Of a stretch of DNA of 42,075 nt, positions 7,877-18,200 are shown piece after piece. The notes beneath the pieces were generated by a model that was not told where the DNA came from, made no database searches, and saw only the letters and a list, made by a program, of their open reading frames with translations. The stretch is from Lentimicrobiaceae bacterium. GTDB lineage: Bacteria > Bacteroidota > Bacteroidia > Bacteroidales > WCHB1-69. The stretch lies in the NCBI GenBank assembly GCA_009787485.1, contig WQWP01000003.1, forward strand, positions 1 through 42,075, in the 5' to 3' direction. Numbering within the stretch: the first letter of the stretch is position 1; each line of letters starts with the position of its first letter. The position numbers and the translations under genes were made by a program.

Positions 7877-9091
7877 TTATCTCTTTAACAGCCAATCTAC
7901 AATGTTGATATGTTCAATCCCTTCAATTTCAGAAGTTATTAGGTCAGTAGAGATAATATATTTTGGATAATTATCGTCAATAGATTTTAATGGACGGATT
8001 TCTCGCTCTGCTGTTTTAGGATCGGACATAGACCAAGTAACTTGATAATATTCAAATTTATTCAGTGCATTTTTTACAATGAAATCCACTTCATACGCTC
8101 CAACTTTTCCAATCCAAATCTGATAACCTCGCCTGTTTAATTCTAAATACACAATGTTTTCTAAAATATGTCCTACATCTTGATATTGAAATTTTCCAAG
8201 CTTTAAATTCCGAAAGCCAATATCTACCAAATAGTACTTTTCTTGTGTTGCAAGTTGCTGTTTACCTTTAATATCAAAACGGCTTACTTGATAAAAGACG
8301 TAAGAATTTACTAAATATTCGATATATCTTTCTACTGTATTGTGATGTATGTCTTGTTTATCTTGTTTCATTGCTTTTGAGATGCTATTTGGCGATACAA
8401 CACTTCCAATTGCACCCATTAAGAATTTTGAAAGATTATCAAATCCTCTCATATTCTGAATATTATATCTCTGCTTAATGTCTTTCTCTACAACGGTGCT
8501 GTACACGTCTTGAATATACCTGTTTTGAATATCAGCGCCTTGGCTTCGCAATAAAACGCCTTGTGGCAACGAAGTTTCATAAAGGTAGTTATTAAATAAT
8601 TCATATTTATTTAATGCCGTATTTTTTTGACTTTCAAAATATTCGCCGAATGAAAATGGCAAAATATGTATCGTAATGTAACGACCTGACAACAATGTTG
8701 CAATTTCGCCCGACAAAAAATAAGCGTTTGAACCTGTTACATACAAATCAATAAATTTCTCAGTATATAAGGCATCTATGAGTCGTTCAAATTCAGGAAT
8801 TTGCTGTGGCTCATCAAGAAAAATGTAATTCATATTTTCTTTGTCCGTTTTGGAAAAAATATCTTTGTAAATATCAAGCCACGTGTATTCTTCCGGAAAA
8901 ATCGGCTTTTCAAAATTATAGCATTGAACTCTGTTTGTTGGCGCTCCTGAATCAATAATTTGTTCAGCAAAAATTTCTAACAAAGTGGATTTACCCGAAC
9001 GTCTTAATCCTGTAATAACTTTGATAATATGCTCGTCTTTCAACTTTTCTAACTGTTGAATGTAGTTTTTTCTATTTATTAGCTCATTCAT
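7877..9091 (-). CDS. AAA ATPase with DUF4143-type C-terminal region
   Basis: Walker A 'ITGLRRSGKSTLL', 'YIFLDEPQQIPEF', C-terminal 'GHILENIVYLELNRRGYQIWIGKVGAYEVDFIV'. Confidence 0.9.
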   Translation of the reverse strand: MNELINRKNYIQQLEKLKDEHIIKVITGLRRSGKSTLLEIFAEQIIDSGAPTNRVQCYNFEKPIFPEEYTWLDIYKDIFSKTDKENMNYIFLDEPQQIPEFERLIDALYTEKFIDLYVTGSNAYFLSGEIATLLSGRYITIHILPFSFGEYFESQKNTALNKYELFNNYLYETSLPQGVLLRSQGADIQNRYIQDVYSTVVEKDIKQRYNIQNMRGFDNLSKFLMGAIGSVVSPNSISKAMKQDKQDIHHNTVERYIEYLVNSYVFYQVSRFDIKGKQQLATQEKYYLVDIGFRNLKLGKFQYQDVGHILENIVYLELNRRGYQIWIGKVGAYEVDFIVKNALNKFEYYQVTWSMSDPKTAEREIRPLKSIDDNYPKYIISTDLITSEIEGIEHINIVDWLLKR

Positions 9092-9180
9092 ATTTATTTG
9101 ATATTTAATTATTTAAATGCAATTTTATCAAAACTTCGTGTTTTTAAAAGTTTTGACAAAGATAGTTTTTTTTCAACCAT

Positions 9181-9205
9181 AAAAAAGGGGCGCAATCTGC
9201 GCCCC
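9181..9205 (-). terminator. Intrinsic terminator of the giant adhesin gene, made from a GC-rich palindrome
   Basis: GGGGCGCA-ATC-TGCGCCCC; T-run on the minus strand after the hairpin. Confidence 0.7.
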
Positions 9206-9244
9206 TACGTTTCGGCATTTTAATGCCGCCTGTTTCGTTAATGA

Positions 9245-12200
9245 TTACTTCTTAACAAAACTCTTCACTCCCGTGCGGTCTCCTTCTATTACACGAATGA
9301 AGTAAGTTCCTGCGGAAAGTGTAGTGATGTTGATGTCGAATATAGCTTCATCGGTTTCATATTTGGCAATATGCATACCCATGGCGTTATATACTTCAAT
9401 GGTAGCCGGCGCCGTAGCAGTACGTTTAACGGTAACTTTGTCGGTAGCCGGGTTGGGGAATAGACCGAAAGTAAGATCGTAATCGTTGATACCTAATGGC
9501 AATTTAACTGGTACAATCATATCTTTATCAGCAACAATTACATTGCCGGTTTGTGTAACATACGACAGTGCAGAAACTACCCATGGATATGTTCCGGGAG
9601 GTAAATCTTCAACTACATTACCTTCAATTGGTTCACCGTTAAATTCTATGAAAGCATCCGGTATTGGATTTCCTTCCATATCTGTTACCTCGAATGTTAC
9701 TTTATATAAACCACAAGCAGGATCGGTAATGGTAAACGGTATGGTTGCCATTGTAGATTCGCCGCAAGCAAATACTGAGGTAACACCGGCTACGTGATCG
9801 CCTTTCAGTACACCTGTAAATGTATATTCGGTTTCTGTAGTTTGGGTTACAAACTTACCATCTAAATATACATTGTAGCCGAGGAAGGTCTTCGAGTCGC
9901 TGCCTTTGCCCGGGAAGTCAACAGAAATATCATCTAACATAAAGAACCATGAGTCAACGGAAACTACATTAATAGCCAAATATACATCTTGACCTGCATA
10001 AGCAGTTAAATCAAAACTATACTCTGTCCATGTATTTTCCGGAGCTGAAATATAGGCGTCATCTTGTATGAATGTAAATGCTGCCGGAACCGGATCCGTT
10101 GTTGACACTCCTACTTTAAATCTTTCTAACTGATATACACCTGCATTCGTCCGATAAGATTTTGCCCAGAATTTTAAATATACACCTGCAGCAATCTTCA
10201 TCTTTGGTAATATCAACCAGTCATCTTGCCAGTATCCGGCATTATCGGAAGACCATGTTGTCAGATATTTATTTCCACTATGCGGCTGTGCATCCGCATC
10301 AGCGCTTAGAGCCGTTTGAGATGGATTAAATACCATATACGATTTTGGTACTGTTGCATTTGGCCAGTTAGCCTGGGTATGACTAAATGTATTTGCCCCA
10401 TCAACATCAATTAAAATATAATCGCCAATATCTGCAATAATGAAATTTTGGTAGCTTTCCATATCATCATAGAAAGGAGTGAACTGAATTTCATTATTCC
10501 ATGTAAAGAGTGCGCTACAGCCATCCACGTCTATTTCTAAACGTACCGGCTCTGTTAATTTATCAAGTACATTAGAGAACGCAGGATCAGACACTACACC
10601 ACCATGGTAGCAAGTTCTTACTGCATATCTGTACATTCCCGGAGCAGCGGTATTCCAACTGTAATCTACAAATCTCAGGTCGGTTACCGGGTTGTTGGTT
10701 AATGTTACCCATGCAGCTTGGTTATTTTCTTCTCCTTTTACAAGACGCCATAGTTTGTAACCGATAGGACCAAGCGCTTTTTCGCCGCCGCGCAACTTAG
10801 AATCATCTGTAACTACAGGCCCTTCCGACGGAGTGCTAATAATTGCAGGACCTTTCGCTAACGTAGTTTGCATGCTTCCTTCCTCTATATTGGCAGAGCG
10901 GCTGGCTCCTTTGTTGGCAACATAGCCAAACTTGCCGCCATCTGTTCCAATAGCGCGAATCATACAGTTTTTAAAGATGCTGCTCTCTCCAAACGGACTA
11001 AATGGGTAAACTGCACTTAAACTGTAATAGTTTCCGTCTGTTACGAAGGGCCATTCAGCGTTAGGAGCATCTGTTCCTACACTGGTAAAGCCACCATTAG
11101 AAGGACTTACGCCGATGAAGAATCCATCAGGACAAGCCACAGGCTCCGGAAATTCGTATTCACACCATTGTAAAGGAGTGTTCGGAATATTCAGAACTTT
11201 AAATATTACCTTGTTTCTATCAGGAATATTGTTGGTTAAACCAAGTACCCATAAATCGTAAGCCGGTTGAACTACATTGGTGGTTGAGTACCAACTCATA
11301 CTGAATAGCGTTGTGCTTTCTCTATGTACAGAGCCTATCACACTTTCGCGCGTACCTACCTCGGGGAATCCTATTTGCTGATCGTTAATTCCGCTATCAT
11401 AACGGAACTCTTTCGTTGGAAGTGCCGGCGTTCCCCAAGTAACTTCTGCATAACAATCTTCAAAATAGTTGGCTTCTACATTTCTTGGTTCTTCAGGTAT
11501 TTCTAATAAGATAATCGGTAAGTTGGTATTTCCAATAATATCTATGGTTGCGGTATAAGGTTGGAAACCTTCTGCCTCAGCATAAATTGTATATGGGCCA
11601 TCGAAAACAAACGGGAATTCAAATAAACCTAACTCAGGGCCGGACTCGGTTTCGTAGGTGTTACATCCACCTTCCAATTTCAATGTAGCGCCGTTAATGA
11701 ATGTTTGTCCATCGGCAGCTTTCACTGTACCAAATACCACACGGGTATGCAGGGAGAAATTACGTACTGTACTCATATTGGCATAAATAGTAACATTAGC
11801 CGTTGCAATAGCTCCGCAGAGATTTGCTTCTATAGCGTAGTTGCCCGGTTTCAGGTACAGGAATCTGTAGAATCCGTCTGCATTGGTCATTGCATAAAGT
11901 GCAGTACCTGTAATTTGTACTTTCACGCCTTCTATCGGAGCGCCTTGGTCATCGCTTACAACTCCGGATAATGAGCCCATTCCTTGCATGTTGAATGTAA
12001 ATCCGGCATTCGGGAGGCCTTGAGTCAGGTCGAGTGTTCCGCCGTTACCGGTTGGATTCAACAGGTCGAACTCAGCGCCACCGGCATCATCTTTGTAAAG
12101 CATTCTTGAACGTCCTGCGAGAGGAGTGCATTTGAATCCATCGGTTGAGTTGCCGTAGCCACTGTCGTATCTTTGAGAGTAAATTACCAAAATTTTACCG

Positions 12201-15200
12201 TTATATTCGTACGGCGTAGCTAATGGAATATTAAAGGTATATTTTCCTGTAGGGAAGCTTCTTATGCCGTCATATACTTCTGTAAAGATATTAGGATCTA
12301 CCCAGCCGGCATTCAGGTTATCAAGATTATCCACTTCACCTATCCATACGCGAATTCTTACACTTTGCAAATTAGTGCCGGTATGGTCAATAGATGCTTG
12401 ATAAGCAATATTGTTGATAATACCGCCATTGGTTCCAAATTCGTGTGGGAAGTATATCGATTGCGACAAACTCTTACGATAGTAGAGGTTGTAAGGCACT
12501 CTTCCTGAGTTATTTGTTGCGTTTGGATCGCCAATCTCGATGATAACCGTACCTTCAGGACTCACTGTTATTGGGAATAGCGGGGTTGTGTTATTTCCAA
12601 GGAACATGTCGCTCTCAAAATCCACATAGCCTTTAATATTTAGTATTCCAACGTGCGCTGCGGTGAAAGCATCTACCGGAACTGTATATTGACCAACGGC
12701 TTCAGGAGCTAAGAATGTGGTGATTTCGCTTTCTCCCAACAATTCATTGTCTTCTGTTAATACTTGAAGTTTAAAGTTGGTTACAGGGTTAATCCCTTTG
12801 TTCTTAACAGTTATGGTATAATCATAACTGTTTCCTACAGTTGGATTAGGTCCGGCAATTGATATGGCTTCCATATCTATATCAAAAATGCCTTCCAATT
12901 TTACTTCGTCAACATAGAGGTTAAATTGATTAGCAATAGAATAGCAATAATATCCCAGATGTAAAATTCCTGCAGGAAGAACTACTACAAATTCTGCATT
13001 AAGCATATTTCCGCCTGTACCGCTAATCGCTGTATAGTCGTGTATCACATTAGTTTGTGCAGCAACGGTATTGCTGGCTCCCCAAGTTACGCGCAATCTT
13101 TCCAGGTATGAAGTGGAGTTGGTGCCATACTTGAATGTCAGTCTGTATTCTCCTGCGGCAGGTACCATAATCGGAGGTGAAATCATCCAGTCGTTGGCAG
13201 GAAGTGTAGAATGCCAGGTATATTGTGCCAAACCGTTGTTGGGCGGAGTGGTAGTTGGCGTAGTACGTGTCCAGGTATTACCGCCGTTCAAATCAATTAC
13301 TGTCCATTCGTTGAAAACAGCTTGTGTTTCAAAGTCGCAGAAATAAGGAATGGTGTAAGGTTCACTTGGTAAACACACCTCATTCGACATCCCTGTATAG
13401 AAGTCATTCGGACAAAGAAGTTCCACTTTATAACAAGCCGCATAAATAGGGCCGAGCGGATCTACATAAGGGCTGGTAGCGCCTGTCATTATAATAGCGC
13501 CATCGCGGTAAATTCTTCCGGTAACTCCGGGCTCATTCGTCCATGAAATTCTATTGCCACCGGCAACGCGGGTAACAGCGATTACAGCAGGATCGCAATC
13601 GGGCACAAATACACAAGGCAAGTCTATCGTTTCGCAAACAAGTTCAGACTCTTGGCCATCGGGGCAAATTGATTTCACACACCACGTATGTCCACCTACC
13701 CAAGGATCGAAATCATTATCAATGTACGATTTTTTCTTTGTGGTGGCAATATGATCGCCATTACGGTAAACCATATATTCTAAGTCGCTGCCCGGGCAAA
13801 CCCTAAGTCTGAGATTAGCTCTGAATTGAGTTCTTGTCATACTTCCTGCAGGCGCTGCCGGATTTATCTGATTGTAGTCGTCGTATGCGTAGATGGTCTT
13901 ATATTGTGTAAGGGTACCTCCTGCCCAACTACTGGAGAACCAACCGGTACCCATGGTTTGGTTGATGGCAATTACAAGATTACCACCGTCATATTCAAAT
14001 GGTTCTTCAAAATCTATGGAAGTCCACTGGTCAGCTGCATTAAATGTAACCGTACCGCTATACATTAATGTCAATTCGGAAAGCGGAATAAATTCGGATG
14101 CAGTAACCGGAGTACCAAATTCGCTTTTGGTCGTAGTTCCTATATAAACCGCCACCGGAATAGTTTTTACCGCATTAACTCCGGTAGTACGATAGCCAAA
14201 TGCTACCCCTGAAATGAGCGCGCCTACAGCATCTCCAATTTCCGACTCATTATAAATGGTTTGCGTATAGGCATTATTATAAGTTGTATATATTGGTGAA
14301 CCGAGGCCTGTTGTAGTACCGGATGGAACCACTAAGCCTTCGCATTCGCCCATATCTTCAGTTACCGTTATAGATTGACATACGCTTTGCGGCCCACAAT
14401 CTTGTGAAGGAGGATAGATAGCTCTTACACAATAGCTATGCTGTCCGGAAGGCGCGAATGAATGGGTGAAAGAAGTAGTATTTACGGTTTCTAACAGCGT
14501 TCCGTTGAAACGTACTTCATATCCTGTAGGTGTGCCGGAGGCAGCCGTCCATGTTAAATTAACACTTTGACCTGGAGCTTGAGTAGCCGTAAGGCCAGAA
14601 ATTGCGGGACATGGGTCTTTGCCTGCACCTGCTATAACAAAAGATTCAACACTTCTCTCTGCGGGGAAAGTTCCGAGAATAGTAAAAGCGCCTGTTGCTT
14701 TATTAATGGTGCGCCACTGTGTTGTATTGGTTGGCAGATCTGGGCTGCGGAAAGCATGATACAAGATACCTGTTTCCGGATCAATATTAATATCCTGAAT
14801 CCAGTTTCCGGCCGGATATGTAGAAATTTGGGTAAATGCTCCGGTTGTTAAATTAAGCGTACCAAAAGTTGATTGAGTTACGCTGAGGTTCAATGCATAG
14901 CAAGTTCCGTCAACATCAATAGCAATATATCTAACTGCATCAGTTGTTGATATTTGAGTAAATATACCGGTTGCAAGGTCAATCGTTCCAAATCGGGCTG
15001 AGGGCTCAGGAAACTCTGTAGCATACGCTATACCGGTAACAGGATTTAATGCCATACTGATACAATCGGGCACCTGGGCGTTATTGGAGTTAATGATAAC
15101 AGTTGCTCCGGTTTCCGGATCCATTTTTCTATAAGAATTAACGTATGGAGCGCTGCTGGTACAAGTTACTATTCCTATTTGACCATCTGCAGGATCATAA

Positions 15201-18200
15201 ACCATAGCCTGATGAGAGAGCGTGATGGCTACAAGTGGTGGCACCGGTGCGTTAAAATCGCCCAGTGTGGTTAAAAATGCAGCGAAAGGAGGAGTGGATG
15301 AAGCCGTGGTATATACGAACGGAGAGGTTTCGCCTCTAAACGGAACAGGCGCAACGAACTCTGTTTGAGGAGTAAATGTCATGGTTCCTGCCGGAGCGTG
15401 TCTTTGCGCAAGACTGTTTGAAGCGTTATTTTGTTCTAATGCCAATCTATCCGCCATTACTTGCAGTTCGCTTTCCGGATCTACTTTAGGCGCTGCTGTT
15501 GTAAATTCAACAGGATCTTCAGTTCCTTTTCCTTTACCGGCAACGTTCCATGTTAATATCGCGCTGCAATCGTTGTCCACGCGGTCGTAATCTACTGTAA
15601 AATTAACGATCGGAAGCGCTTCACACTCATTTCCTTCAACGCAAATTGGTTTTGAAACTTCCACCGGCAGCGATTGGTCGCCTGTTTCGCAAGCCACAGT
15701 TACCGACCAGGTGTGAGGTACATTGTTGTTGAAAGATGCGGTATAAGTAGTGCCTTCGTGATTTGCAACAAGAAGTGCGCCGTCTAAATATATATTGTAG
15801 GTAACATCTCCGGGGGTAGGACCATCAGGACTGGTTATTAAAACATCATCAATAAATGCGTCATCGCCATCCCACTCATAAGTAAAGTCATGGAATCCCA
15901 AATAGTAGGTTCCGCTTGTTGTAGGTGTAAAAGTGTAAGTAATTTGCGTCCAATTGGCAAAGTATACATTGAGATTTTTATACACTTCCACACCGCTATT
16001 CATTGCTGAAATGGTTGGATTTTGGGCTATTTTTACTTCAAAGCGATTTCCATCACCGGCATTATATCCCATCAGCGCCCAAAAACTTATTGTATAGGGA
16101 ACACCTTGTGTTAGAGCAACACCGGGGCTAAACATCCACGCATCTTTATCAGCTTCGTCATCCCACCAGCAAGCAGCTGCTTGGTCTCCGGTATATGCTT
16201 GCCAATCATCAACAAACCACCACCAGCCATCGCCAACAGATGTTTCTGTCCAGCCGTCCGGCAAATCAAAAACATCAGCATCTTCAAATCCTTCCGAAAG
16301 AAGAATGCCTTTAGAATAATTAGGAGCTAAGCCGGGTGTATTGTTACGTTCAGCTCTTTTTTGAAGTATCGTTTCTTTTTTTACCGATTTTTCTTTTTCG
16401 CTTTTCTCAACCCGAATATAATCAGGGTTTGTGGCGCCTTTTCCTTTCGCCGGCGCCGTCCACGACAATGTTGCAGAATTACATGCATTGTTGTAAGCAA
16501 CGGTTAAACCTGTTGCGGGGTCGCAATCGCCTGATGGCGGTTGGCAAATTGGTTTTGCTACTGTTACCGGATCTGATTCGCCGCCATCTTCGCAAACTAC
16601 TTTCACCGACCATGTATGAGGTACATTGTTTTCGAAAGTTGCGGTATAATTAGTGGCTGCAGTTGTGGTAAGTAGTGTACTGCCTCTATATACATTATAT
16701 GTAACATTTCCGGGGGCAGTTCCACCTGTTATTTGTGCATATCCGTTTCCTGAGGGGTCTGGGTTCGCCACAAAGTTAGGTTCGCCGAATTTGATGGTAA
16801 TTCCGTTTGTAACTCCATCAATATTTCCGGAGCCTGCGCCGCCGCCGCCGCCCCAATGTCCTGCGCCGCCGCCATACCAGCCGCCGCCGCCGGCACAACC
16901 GCCTAAACTACCATTATAACCGCCGCCAGTTCCAAAACCGCTGGGGGGTACATTATAACTGAGCATCTGTGTGGCACCTGCGCCACCGGCTGTTTGTGTG
17001 CCACCTTGTCCGAGATTTGCTGGTGCTCTGGAAGAAGTACCGTCGCCGCCGGTTAAACCGCCGCCGGCGCCACCATGACTGTTTACATATGAATTGTAAC
17101 CGTCGGCGCCACCGCCACCGCCGCCAACAATGATTCTGTTGGCATAAGTGTCGTTTTGGGTGGTTCTTATATCTGTTCCGCCGCCGCCGGTACCTCCGTC
17201 GTTACCGGCAGAAAATGTTCCTGTAATAACGCCGCCACCGTTCCAGCCGCCTGCAGCCGTTCCGGGTCCTGTAGAAGTACCTCCCTTTCCGCCAACATAA
17301 ACATAATAGGTTGTGGGCGCTGTAACATTAATCGTTCCTTTTGAGTATCCTCCCTTACCTCCTGATCCATGTTTGGCATTTCCGCCATCGGCGCCCCAAA
17401 CTTCAATTTCGTAAGTTCCGGGTTGCAGCTCTACGGGTTGCGGTGCGCCTGTGTAGGAGAAAATTTGGGTGTTCGTGCTTTTGCCGGCCGGGGCTGTCCA
17501 CGACAATGTCGCAGAATTACAGTTTAAGTTGTAATTAACAGCTAAGTTTGTTGCGGGGTTGCACTCGCCGGGCTCATCTCCACCTTCACAGAAATTGAAT
17601 TTTATATTCGGACGGTTGGTGAGTCTTGTTCCGGTACCCGGGGCTGTTGGATCATAAACACTGCCATCTCTTCTTGCGTGTATGGTTTTTTCCCCACTGG
17701 TAGCTGTTCCGTTCCAAAGCGGGGTGGTAGTGCTGCCTATATAAGCGTTAATTCCATTTTTAAAGTTTACAGCTACTACAACATTATTGCCACTATAAAC
17801 AAATGGAACATCAAGTTCAATATATATCCAACCTGCTTCACATACCACAGGCCCGTTATATACTAATTCCATATCAGCCGGCAACACCCAATCGGTAGTG
17901 GAGGCAAAAGTGGTCTTGGTGGTATTTCCCAAATAAATATCCACATTGGGGAAAGTAAAAGGCGTATGAATATATTGGAAGTTGAGCGCTGTGATTTCAC
18001 CTGAACTGCCATATCCAATCTCCGCAGCATCATATATTTGTTGCGCGTATGAAAAATAGTTGAACGATCCTATTGGAGCTGCAGGCATTCCTACTGTTCC
18101 TTCGCCCACTTGATAGGGCACTTCGGTTTCTTGACAGGTATGATATTTGCAGGGCTCCATAGTTGCGCTCATGGGGTCAGATTCGCCCTGTTCGCAAACC

